Below are positions 20,901-26,736 of a stretch of 64,000 nucleotides of DNA, piece after piece. The DNA is from Amycolatopsis tolypomycina. GTDB lineage: Bacteria; Actinomycetota; Actinomycetes; Mycobacteriales; Pseudonocardiaceae. The notes beneath the pieces are model-generated. The model had not been told where the DNA came from, did no database searches, and saw only the letters and a program-made list of their open reading frames with translations. How positions within the stretch are numbered: position 1 is the first letter of the stretch; every line of letters begins with the position of its first letter. A program made the position numbers and the translations under genes. The stretch is taken from NCBI RefSeq assembly GCF_900105945.1, contig NZ_FNSO01000004.1, positions 2,232,001 through 2,296,000 of the forward strand. The letters are read 5' to 3'.

Positions 20901-21113
20901 GGTCCCCCACAGGTGTTCACGGCCCTGGACGGCTTGCGCCCCCTGCTGGCGGCGGTCCAGGATCCGGCCGAGAAGGCGAAGATCGTGGCGCGGCTCGAGG
21001 CTCTGGTGGCGGACCTCAACCCCGGCGAACCGGACGACGAGCACCTGGACGGGGCGACGGACGACGAGATCTTCTCGATGCTCGACACCGAGCTCGGCAT
21101 CACGGGCCCATGA
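14964..21113 (+). CDS. Type I PKS, single full module KS-AT-DH-ER-KR-ACP
   Basis: A 2049-residue single-module PKS. Residues 1-34 (LRDYLKRVSAELATTRERL) form the coiled-coil N-terminal docking helix that should receive the chain from the preceding PKS, whose gene ends 2 bases upstream. KS (35-446, DTACSSS), AT (543-813, GHSIGE and HAFH, malonyl), DH (880-1146, HVVAGSVVVP and DAALH), ER (1330-1633, [11 protein letters not shown]), KR (1636-1826, LDD, B-type; Ser, Tyr and Asn kept) and ACP (1910-1980, GFDSLTAV). The C-terminus (DDEIFSMLDTEL) looks like a class 1 docking tail, so the chain should pass to another PKS outside the window. Long AT and ER stretches are nearly identical to those of the preceding module. 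The stop overlaps the next start (ATGA). Confidence 0.96.
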   Translation: MADETKLRDYLKRVSAELATTRERLRAAEDRAREPVAIVGTACRLPGGADDADALWDLVAAGTDAIGGYPADRGWDLDGAGGFLRDIAGFDPEFFGLSPREALTMDPQQRLALEVSWEALEHAGIDAATLKGADVGVFAGAFASGYAGGPAGSLHDDVRGGHLLTGLTTSVLSGRIAYTLGLEGPAVTVDTACSSSLVAVHLAARALRAGECALALAGGVTVHSTPEWLVWFTRQQGLASDGRCKAYGASADGMGMAEGAGMLVLERLSDARRHGHEVLAVIRGSAVNSDGASNGLTAPNGPAQQRVIRAALADAELEPSDVDVVEGHGTGTRLGDPIEAEALIAAYGTGRETPLLLGTVKSNIGHTQAAAGVAGILKLVSALRHGVVPPTLHAAAPTSEVDWSAGTVRLVTEATPWPDHGRPRRAAVSSFGISGTNAHVVLEQAPEPEPVPDAVRTLPAVAWPVSARTPEALAAQARRLAAAAERDPADIGWSLAAGRASLPHRAVVTGRDPAELRAGLAELADGEEAPNVVTGTAGTAGRTAFVFSGQGAQRRGMGRELYEAYPVFAAAFDEVCAELDRHLGRPVKSVVDSDLLDETQWAQAGLFAVEVALVALLKSWGIEPDVVAGHSIGELAAAYTAGVWSLADAARLVTARGRLMQALPRGGAMVAVTASEDEVLAVLADFPGAAVAAVNGPRSIVVSGVEGDVLAAAARLAETGTRTKRLSVSHAFHSPLMEPMLAEFGEVTASVTYHEPRLPLVAGAVTDPAYWVRHVREPVRFGDMVESLRSHGVRTFVEIGPDAALTPMVVPADGEVWLPALRRNRPEPVTVTSALAGLHVRGRTVSWAGFFDGAGARRVKLPTYAFQRTRLWLDGTAPEAAGHPLLGTALDVAGGEELLLTGRISLRSHPWLADHVVAGSVVVPGTALVELAVRAGDEAGCPRVAELLIESPMALPGRGGVEVQVTVAAPGDDGRRDLAVYARPDDGGAWTRHAAGVLAPDVGTAPGLAQWPPAGATPLDLDGFYPALAEAGLAYGPAFRGVTAAWRRDDELFAEVALPEGIDGGYAVHPALFDAALHVLGLDGGTRVPFAWSDVVVHATGATAARVRLAPADGGGVAVTLADSAGHPVVTAGSLTLRDFTPGTAAVVRDALFRLEWQQAEAPGTPETSGWVVLDGAPDVPGARRGASLGELAEAVRAGAEAPSTVVVRVPDSDSPAAAALELVQTWLALDELAAARLLAVTERAVDAGPGAPVRPAAAPAWGLLRTAAAEHPGRLLLSDVDDPATAGGLLAAGAGLGEAEFAVRGGELRVPRLVRGTAELAAPAGPWALGYASQGTLEALTLQASAERLLGPGEVRVAVRAAGVNFRDVLTVLGMYPGPAGPLGLEAAGVVVEVGSEVSGLAAGDAVMGIFTGAFAPTAVTDARLVIPKPAGWSWAEAAAAPVAFATAHHGLAGLARLTAGESVLVHAAAGGVGQAAVQLARHLGARVFGTASPAKWPVLGGCDRVASSRTLEFEDVFRAATEGRGVDVVLNALSGEFVDASLRLLAPGGRFVEMGKTDLRDPDGVWYRAFDLLETGAAGMGPVLAALSPLFASGVLRPLPVTCWDVRQAAEAFRFLSQGRNVGKVVLTLPAAPRPGTVLVTGASGGLGGLVAPHVARGARNVVLTSRRGIAAEGMPATVAAVAGRGAAVRVVACDAADRAGMTAVLGAIPASAPLRAVVHTAGVLDDAPVEALTPERLAAVLRPKADAARLLHELTRDQDLDAFVLFSSVSGIWGTPGQGNYAAANAFLDALALHRRAAGLPATALAWGPWDRADGMAGKLSEVDWTRLADRGLRPLSDADGLALLDTALAGAAPFVVPARVSGGSAPLLSGLTRRPPRRRTGAPAADPGLAGLAPEERERALLRAVRTQAALVLGMAGPDAVGAERSFRDLGFDSLTAVELRNRLSAATGLKLSPTLVFDHPVPAALAAHLARELTGPPQVFTALDGLRPLLAAVQDPAEKAKIVARLEALVADLNPGEPDDEHLDGATDDEIFSMLDTELGITGP

Positions 21114-21367
21114 CGACCGCGACGAGACCACCGGTCCTGACCGACCGGGCCGTGGCGATGCTGCGTGCGGTGGCGGCGGGCCGCGCGCAGCTGACGGTGA
21201 GCGTGGAGCCGGACCTGTACGTGGACGGGCTCCCGTGCTGCGACCAGACCACGGCCCACGAGCTGGCGCACACGGGTCTGGTGGCGCCGGCCCATCCGGC
21301 CCCGCCGCGCACCCGGGTCCGGGCGGAACTGACGGCCGCGGGCCGGGCGGCGTTGGCCGGCCGGTGA
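21110..21367 (+). CDS. Small conserved-looking protein coupled to the PKS
   Basis: An 85-residue protein starting MTTATRPPVLTDRAVAMLRA, with a central VEPDLYVDGLPCCDQTTAHEL and a C-terminal RVRAELTAAGRAALAG. Its ATG overlaps the PKS stop (ATGA), which supports real translation. The predicted helical C-terminal half resembles the wing-and-helix ends of small winged-helix proteins, and a CC pair is present. I do not recognise a family with a known function. It is the last + strand gene of the PKS operon; a palindromic repeat array follows 51 bases later. Confidence 0.65.
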   Translation: MTTATRPPVLTDRAVAMLRAVAAGRAQLTVSVEPDLYVDGLPCCDQTTAHELAHTGLVAPAHPAPPRTRVRAELTAAGRAALAGR

Positions 21368-21418
21368 GTGCGGCCAGCGTCGCCCGTCCGAGATCCGTTG
21401 ACAGGGGCCCGGCTCAAA

Positions 21419-21591
21419 CGCCCCAATGTGGCGTTGGTTGCGTTGGATGCACCGAACGCCACATTGGGTGCGTTGGATGCACCGAACGCCACATTGGGTG
21501 CGTTGGATGCACCGAACGCCACATTGGGTGCGTTGGATGCACCGAACGCCACATTGGGTGCGCTGGACGCACCGAACGCCACATTGGGGCG
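21419..21591. repeat. 30-bp repeat array with perfect 17-bp terminal inverted repeats
   Basis: The array opens with CGCCCCAATGTGGCGTT and closes with its exact reverse complement. Between them GAACGCCACATTGGG recurs five times at exact 30-bp spacing, linked by TGCGTTGGATGCACC-like sequence. The repeats touch each other with no spacers, so this is not CRISPR. It lies 3' of the PKS operon and 54 bases before the end of the opposing gene, so it may also fold as a transcription barrier. It shares ends and units with the element at 8415-8499. Confidence 0.93.
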
Positions 21592-21645
21592 CATCGGCAA
21601 GGCGGCCCGGACATTCCGCGTCGGGCGGGAGGCGGCACCCGCCGG

Positions 21646-23229
21646 TCAGCAGGTCGGTGGTGTGCCCGGCCGGACGATCGTGCTCGGCGTGCGTGGTGCC
21701 TGGTCGCCGCTCGGCCGGGGCAGGGGGCACACCCGGACCACCGGTGGTCCCGCGTCGGCGCGGTTGCCGCTGTTGTCGAACGTGATGGGGCCGCCCGCGC
21801 CCGCCACCGCCTGGCCGCTCGTGGAAAAGCCGCTGATGGCCGTGTTGACCTGGCTGCGCTGGACCGGCTTCGTCGACGGGAGCGTCCGCAGCGCCGCCGA
21901 AATCGTCGTCACCGCGTCGTAGCCGTTGACCGCCCAGCCGTCGTCGAGGTGGGCTGCGTCGAAGCCCGCGCCGGCGAAGGCCCGCTCGAGGTCGCGGAAG
22001 CCCGGGTTGTCGCCGCGGAAGCGGTCGGCGCCGGAGACGAGCGTCGAGATCAGGCGGATCCGGCCGTCGGTGAAGCTCGGCGACCGCAGGGCCCGCAGGC
22101 GGAGGTCTTCCAGCATCGCGTTGTCCTCCGGCGAGCGGACGCGCAGGCCGTCGGACGTGCTGACCACCGTGACCGACGTGGCCGCGCACCGGCCGCCGAG
22201 GAACGCCTCGTCGAGGCTGAAGAGGAACCGGGCGAGGTCGCCGCCGCGGGCGATGTAGAGCACCTCGACGTCCTTCGCCGTTCCGCAGATCCGTTGCGCG
22301 GTCAGCGGGACCGTGCTCGCTTCGTCGGCGTCGAACTTGACTTCGGTGATCTTGCCGCCGAAGCGGCGCTGCATCACCGGCAGCGCCGTGCACGTGTACG
22401 GGTCGGAGCCGCCGGTGGGCACCATGATGAAGTCCGGCCGGCCCGGCAGCACCGCGGCGAGCTGCTCGATCTGGACGGCGTTGCGGTAGGCGACGCGGTA
22501 GTAGTAGTCCTTCCCGATGCCGCGGGGGTAGGTGATGTCGGCGTCGCACGCGCGGAAGTCCGGCTCGTCGTCGCGCGAGCCGGTCTGGTCGAACCCCTCG
22601 GCGGTGATCAGGTCGGCCACCATCGGGACCTTCGCCTCGGCGAGCAGGTCCGCCACCTCGGCCGAGCGCTGCTGGCTCAGCCCGAGCCCCGCCACCGCCA
22701 CGACGTCCGGGTCTTCGGCGAGCTCCCGGGCCACCTCGACGGCTTCGTTGTCCGGCCCGTACGCGCCGACGTTCGCGACCACCAGCCGCATCGGGTGCAG
22801 GCAGCCGGTGTCGTTGGCGTGCCGTTGCCCGGCGGCCATCCCTTCGAGCTCGTGCACCGCGCGCCCGCCGGCGTTGCGGTCGGTCAGCGTCAGCAGCACG
22901 CCGACGGTCACCGGGGTGCCCCGGGGGTCGCAGCGGTCCGCCGCGGCGGCGTTCTGCTGCTCGACCACGCGCAGCACGGCGGCGAAGCGGTCGAGGGCGA
23001 AGTCGTCCGAGCCGTCGCTGAGCCCGACGCACTCACCGCCGGCCGACCAGGCGGAGCCGTCGAACCAGCCGCAGGTGAACGCCCGCTGCAGCGGCTGCTG
23101 GAAGACGAGCCCGCCCGCCACCAGGAGCGCGACGACGAGCGTGGCGGCCGGCCGCAGCCAGTCCGTGCGGCGGTGCGGGAAAGGCCGGTTCGGGTCGGGG
23201 ATGATCAGCCATCGGTGGCGGGAAGGCAA
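21646..23229 (-). CDS. Membrane-anchored periplasmic-binding-fold protein, possible sensor
   Basis: A 527-residue protein with one N-terminal membrane segment (about residues 27-45, LRPAATLVVALLVAGGLVF) and a long extracytoplasmic domain resembling type I (branched-chain amino acid/ANF receptor) binding proteins: PVTVGVLLTLTD near the start, VAGLGLSQQRSAEVADLL, KVPMVADLIT and NGYDAVTTISAALRTL. There is no lipobox, so it stays tethered through its N-terminal helix, unlike a normal ABC binding lipoprotein. The start is TTG 23229 behind AAAGGA. No permease is nearby; the upstream gene on the same strand is a P-loop NTPase. A sensing role is inference. Confidence 0.72.
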   Translation of the reverse strand: MPSRHRWLIIPDPNRPFPHRRTDWLRPAATLVVALLVAGGLVFQQPLQRAFTCGWFDGSAWSAGGECVGLSDGSDDFALDRFAAVLRVVEQQNAAAADRCDPRGTPVTVGVLLTLTDRNAGGRAVHELEGMAAGQRHANDTGCLHPMRLVVANVGAYGPDNEAVEVARELAEDPDVVAVAGLGLSQQRSAEVADLLAEAKVPMVADLITAEGFDQTGSRDDEPDFRACDADITYPRGIGKDYYYRVAYRNAVQIEQLAAVLPGRPDFIMVPTGGSDPYTCTALPVMQRRFGGKITEVKFDADEASTVPLTAQRICGTAKDVEVLYIARGGDLARFLFSLDEAFLGGRCAATSVTVVSTSDGLRVRSPEDNAMLEDLRLRALRSPSFTDGRIRLISTLVSGADRFRGDNPGFRDLERAFAGAGFDAAHLDDGWAVNGYDAVTTISAALRTLPSTKPVQRSQVNTAISGFSTSGQAVAGAGGPITFDNSGNRADAGPPVVRVCPLPRPSGDQAPRTPSTIVRPGTPPTC

Positions 23230-23251
23230 AGTCGGTCCTTTCGGGACAGTG

Positions 23252-25153
23252 TCAGTACCAGCCGCCGTCCGCGGCGTAGCGGTCGGCCCGGTCGAGGAAC
23301 GGCTGCGGGTCCGCCACCCCTTCGGTGCCGGCCAGCATGCGGAAGCGGTGGGCGGCCAGCTGGCGCAGGGCGGTGATGTCCCCGACCCGCGTCACGCACG
23401 GGTCGCGCTCCAGCGCGGGCACGATGCCGAGCAACGCGTCGGTGTGCCCGGCCGGGGTCGGCGGCCGGCCGAGACCCCGGAGCTCCGCCGGGTCGGTCAC
23501 CCGGGGGTCGGGGGAGCCGACCACGGCGTCGAACAGCGCCAGCCACTCCGCGGAGGACCGTTCGGGCAGCAGGCCGGCCAGCTCGTTCGCGACTTTGGCG
23601 CGGCCGCCCAGCATCCGTTCGTGGTGCCACCGTCCGGCGTGGTCGTCCGGGTGGGTTTTCCCGCGCAGGAGCCGGAAAACGCCTTCCCAGCCGGTCTGCG
23701 CGTCCGGGCGGGCGGCCAGTGCCCGGAGGCCGAGGTAGCGGGCCAGCGGGTGGAGCCGGCGTTCGCCGTCGCCGGCGGCGGGCCACAGGGTCGGCGAGGT
23801 GTAGAGCGGCGAGCCGAGGTCGAAGGGCGGTGGCAGCAGGGAAACGAGCGCCGCCGCCTCCTGCCAGGTCCGGGCGGCCGCCAAGGTGATCAGTGCCTCG
23901 ACCGCGGCCTCGTCCGGCCTCCGGTGCGCGTCGAGGTCACCGGCGATCAGGCGCAGCAGATGCCGGGCGACCGGCACGTCGCCGTCCGGGCCCGTACCGT
24001 CCAGGAGCGCGTTCGGATCGTCGAGCAGCCGGGGGTTCTCGCCCAGCCTGCGCAGCACGAACCCGGTGGCGGCGGCGTGGCCGCGGGTGAGCCGGAACGC
24101 CACGCTCGCGGTGCGTTCCGAAGTCGTCCAGTCGTGGCTGCGGGACAGCTGCAGCACTTCGGCGGCAGTCAGGTCGGTGACGTCGACCCGCACCTTCGGG
24201 CCGGCCACCGGAGCGGTGCCCGCCCACGGCACGGCACCCACCGCGGCCGGCCCCGAGCTGGTCGTGACCACCATGAGCGGATCGGGCAGCCGGTTCTCCG
24301 GCGTCGGCCTGCTGGCGGCGATCGCCTGGCGCACCTGCAGGAGCGAGCGGACGAAGGTGGCGGCTTCGGGGACGTCGCCGTCGTCGAGCAGCAGGAGCAT
24401 CTGCGGCGGTCGTCCCCGGATCCGGGCGTGGCTGCGGCGCAGGTCGGCCAGGAACGCGGCGACCAGGACGTCGTCCACGCTCCGGCGGACCAGCGGGTCG
24501 GCGCTCTTGGCCCGGGTGCCGAGCTCGATCAGCGTGGTCTCGCTGTTGCGGGCGAAGTCCTGGTCCAGGTGCCGGAACCAGTCCACGGCGTCGCCCCAGG
24601 AGAACCGCGTCAGCAGGCGGCCGCGGTAGAGGCGGTTGAGGGTGCTCCGGGTGACTTCCGCCGCCAGCCGGGGCACCAGGTCGGACAGCCCGGGCACCTG
24701 GACGTGCACGAGGGCGAACGAATCGCGGGCGAGGTCGGTGAGGAAACCGTCGAGTGCGGGCCTGCGTTTGTATTCGTTGAGCCGTTCACGCAGCCGGATC
24801 AGCTGGTCGCCGGGTGGGAGGCCGGCGAAATCCGCGGTGATGGCCAGCTGGGCGACCAGGGAACGGGGAAAGGTGACCCGATATCCCGGGACGCCGACGC
24901 CCAGGCCGAGCATGATCGACGTCAGCAGCGGCCGCAGCGACGTCCGGTCGCCGTCCGGCAGCAGTGGCTGGACCAGCACGGAAGCCGTGCGTTCCCGCCA
25001 GGTCCGCAGCGCCTCCTCGAGGATCGCGGTGCGTCCGGACCCGCCGCAGCCGGTCAGGAACAGGACCGGCCGCGGACCGGGCGGATCGTTTTCCCCGCGT
25101 GGTTCGGTCAGCTCGCCGATCAGCTCCAGGACCGACGTCCGGCCCACGAACAT
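23252..25153 (-). CDS. Large P-loop NTPase (STAND-like) with altered Walker A
   Basis: A 633-residue cytoplasmic protein starting MFVGRTSVLELIGEL. The start is ATG 25153 with GAGGGGG upstream; an in-frame extension to 25306 lacks a good ribosome site. The P-loop (residues 35-42) reads GCGGSGRT, so the Walker A Lys is Arg, confirmed at the DNA level (CGC codon). A hydrophobic Walker B-like strand QMLLLLDDGD follows around residue 280. The layout (an opening VGR motif, P-loop NTPase, long helical C-terminal half) resembles STAND or AAA-like regulatory ATPases. It is 22 bases upstream of the binding-fold protein gene and likely in the same operon. Function unknown. Confidence 0.7.
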   Translation of the reverse strand: MFVGRTSVLELIGELTEPRGENDPPGPRPVLFLTGCGGSGRTAILEEALRTWRERTASVLVQPLLPDGDRTSLRPLLTSIMLGLGVGVPGYRVTFPRSLVAQLAITADFAGLPPGDQLIRLRERLNEYKRRPALDGFLTDLARDSFALVHVQVPGLSDLVPRLAAEVTRSTLNRLYRGRLLTRFSWGDAVDWFRHLDQDFARNSETTLIELGTRAKSADPLVRRSVDDVLVAAFLADLRRSHARIRGRPPQMLLLLDDGDVPEAATFVRSLLQVRQAIAASRPTPENRLPDPLMVVTTSSGPAAVGAVPWAGTAPVAGPKVRVDVTDLTAAEVLQLSRSHDWTTSERTASVAFRLTRGHAAATGFVLRRLGENPRLLDDPNALLDGTGPDGDVPVARHLLRLIAGDLDAHRRPDEAAVEALITLAAARTWQEAAALVSLLPPPFDLGSPLYTSPTLWPAAGDGERRLHPLARYLGLRALAARPDAQTGWEGVFRLLRGKTHPDDHAGRWHHERMLGGRAKVANELAGLLPERSSAEWLALFDAVVGSPDPRVTDPAELRGLGRPPTPAGHTDALLGIVPALERDPCVTRVGDITALRQLAAHRFRMLAGTEGVADPQPFLDRADRYAADGGWY

Positions 25154-25462
25154 GTGTCCCCCTCGACGCCATTCGCTCTTCGCGCTCCCCTGCGAAGACC
25201 GGCACCTTATCTTTTTCCGCGCCGATCGGAGAACAAGAATGGGGGAATATCGCCGAAGGTCAGCCGAACGCCGCGCGGATGACCTGAATGCCGCAGTGTC
25301 CGGCACGCGGAGTAACCGGCTCTGCCGGATGGCTGTGCCCGGTGTCGGCCGGTCGCGGGTGCGTCCGACCCTGCCGGTGGGGGTCCGCTGTGGAGAGGGC
25401 GGAGCCCGGCGTGGTCTCGTCGGGGGGCCACCGAGACCACGCCAGGGCCTTCGTGACGGCGG
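25154..25462. other. Non-coding gap with promoter and terminator, no gene seen
   Basis: A 309-bp gap. It should hold the promoter of the minus-strand NTPase operon (its right end lies upstream of ATG 25153) and contains a strong hairpin at 25408-25443 behind the exported-protein gene. A relatively AT-rich patch lies at 25205-25250. No ORF with codon bias or a ribosome site was found. Confidence 0.6.
25408..25443 (-). terminator. Strong stem-loop terminator
   Basis: A perfect 12-bp stem, GGCGTGGTCTCG paired with CGAGACCACGCC, with a 12-base loop. It starts 20 bases past the stop codon of the exported protein at 25463-25912 (minus strand). There is no T-tract, which is common for actinomycete terminators. 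Confidence 0.75.
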
Positions 25463-25912
25463 TCAGGTCTCGTGGACCAGGGTGGCGCCGGTCCAGAAGT
25501 CCTCCAAAGCCGCCGTGATCGTCAGGTTCCGCGTCACGCACGCATAGCCGGGAACCTTCAGGCCGGTCACCTCGAGGGGCAGCTTGGCCGTCCCCGCGAC
25601 CGTGCCGTCCTCGGCCAGCGGGTACTCCGCCACCTCCAGGGCGGTCGCCGACTTGCGGATGTCGAGGATCGACTGACCGCGCGTGCAGGTGACGTTCACG
25701 TCGACCGTCACCTTGACGGAGATCGTGGTCGCCTCGGCCTCCAGCGCGACGTCCACCTCCTGGAAGGTGACGGTGGCGGCGACGCCGTCCCAGCCGGCTT
25801 CGGTGGCTTCCGGCACGAAGTGCGCGTCGGCCGCCTGCGCGGCTGTGGAGCCGCCGGCCAGGAGCGCCATGGTCGCGGCGGACGTCGCGAGGGTTGTCCC
25901 GATGGAAAGCAT
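25463..25912 (-). CDS. Small secreted protein, unknown function
   Basis: A 149-residue protein with a signal peptide (LATSAATMALLAGGSTAAQAAD; cleavage after AQA is likely) and a mature part of about 120 residues rich in beta-type sequence (VAATVTFQEVDVALEAEATTISVKVTVDVNVTC). Two cysteines (TCTRG and YACVT) could form a disulfide outside the cell. It lies 18 bases downstream of another exported protein gene on the same strand and is probably co-transcribed with it from the SARP-linked promoter. A hairpin terminator follows. I recognise no family. Confidence 0.7.
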   Translation of the reverse strand: MLSIGTTLATSAATMALLAGGSTAAQAADAHFVPEATEAGWDGVAATVTFQEVDVALEAEATTISVKVTVDVNVTCTRGQSILDIRKSATALEVAEYPLAEDGTVAGTAKLPLEVTGLKVPGYACVTRNLTITAALEDFWTGATLVHET

Positions 25913-25930
25913 GCTGACCCCCTTGGCCGG

Positions 25931-26563
25931 TCAGACCGGCTCGAAGTCCACCGGGACGTCGTTGTTGTTCTGGTCCTTGGCGCCGCCGGACGCGCCGTTG
26001 ACGACCGTGAAGTCCTTGGTCGTGCCGTTGAAGTTGAGCCGCAGCGTCTCGAACCCGATCCGCAGGGTGGACACGCCGTGCAGGTTGGCGGCCGAGACCC
26101 GGAACTTGATGTCGATCATGACGTCGATCAGCTGCTCGCTGCGGAAGGTCTCCTTCAGGACGCTCTGGCTGGTGTCCTTCTTGAAGCTGGCCACCCACAC
26201 CTTCCAGCCGGACGACGACGGCAGGTTGTAGACCTGCCACAGGCTCTTGAAGTTGTAGCTGCGGAGCCGGCCCTGGATGCGCCCTTCGATGTCGAAGCCC
26301 TGCGACTGGATCGTCAGGCTCTGGAAGGTGCTGAAGCCGTGGTACGCGGTGACTTCGTCGTCGGCCGCGGTGCGGGCGGTCCGCGCGGCCGGGAGGACGA
26401 GGTCGAACCGGCCGTGGGACACGTCGAGCGCGGCCGGGCTCGACTGGGCGACGGTGCCGGCCGGCGCGGCGGACGCCACCGCCGCGCTCGTGGTCAAGGT
26501 CAGCGCGCTGACGGCGAGCGCCACCGCGGTCCGGGTGCACGTTTCCCACACACGGTTTCTCAT
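25931..26563 (-). CDS. Secreted protein, unknown function, divergent from SARP regulator
   Basis: A 210-residue protein starting MRNRVWETCTRTAVALAV (ATG 26563 behind GAGGAAAGAGACGG; the longer in-frame extension is not supported). A Sec signal peptide ends near ASAAPA. The mature region is beta-rich and ordered (FDLVLPAARTARTAADDE, GWKVWVASFKKDTS, KETFRSEQLIDVMIDIKFRV) and ends in DQNNNDVPVDFEPV. It has no cysteine after the signal peptide. It is transcribed divergently from the SARP-type regulator with triplicate 11-bp repeats in between, so it is a probable direct target. Family not recognised. Confidence 0.7.
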   Translation of the reverse strand: MRNRVWETCTRTAVALAVSALTLTTSAAVASAAPAGTVAQSSPAALDVSHGRFDLVLPAARTARTAADDEVTAYHGFSTFQSLTIQSQGFDIEGRIQGRLRSYNFKSLWQVYNLPSSSGWKVWVASFKKDTSQSVLKETFRSEQLIDVMIDIKFRVSAANLHGVSTLRIGFETLRLNFNGTTKDFTVVNGASGGAKDQNNNDVPVDFEPV

Positions 26564-26616
26564 GTCCGTCTCTTTCCTCTCCGGTGGATGGGCCAGGCTC
26601 ACCTCATCAAGCGGGG

Positions 26617-26649
26617 CTGGATGGCGGCTGGACGGTGATTGGACGGCGG
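26617..26649. promoter_or_regulatory. Three 11-bp direct repeats, likely SARP/OmpR-type operator
   Basis: CTGGATGGCGG, CTGGACGGTGA and TTGGACGGCGG follow one another with no gap, so the heptad (C/T)TGGA(C/T)G recurs every 11 bp. This is the usual layout for SARP-type winged-helix regulators. It sits between the SARP gene and the divergent exported-protein operon, 88 bases before the regulator start. The same heptad recurs in reverse orientation at 30361-30393. Confidence 0.72.
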
Positions 26650-26736
26650 CGCTTAGCCCGAGCGGAGCCATTTCCTTGTGTGGTCCAGTCCGGGCCAGTA
26701 CGTTTTTCCCCGGCAGCCGATAGCGGGGAACCAACG

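Noticed and set aside
21419..21591. 30-bp regular repeats as a CRISPR array
   Set aside because: The units are contiguous with no variable spacers, the ends are inverted repeats, and there are no cas genes.
21646..25462. Binding-fold protein and NTPase as parts of a branched-chain amino acid transporter
   Set aside because: There is no permease, no ABC signature motif in the NTPase, no lipobox in the binding protein, and the P-loop lacks Lys.
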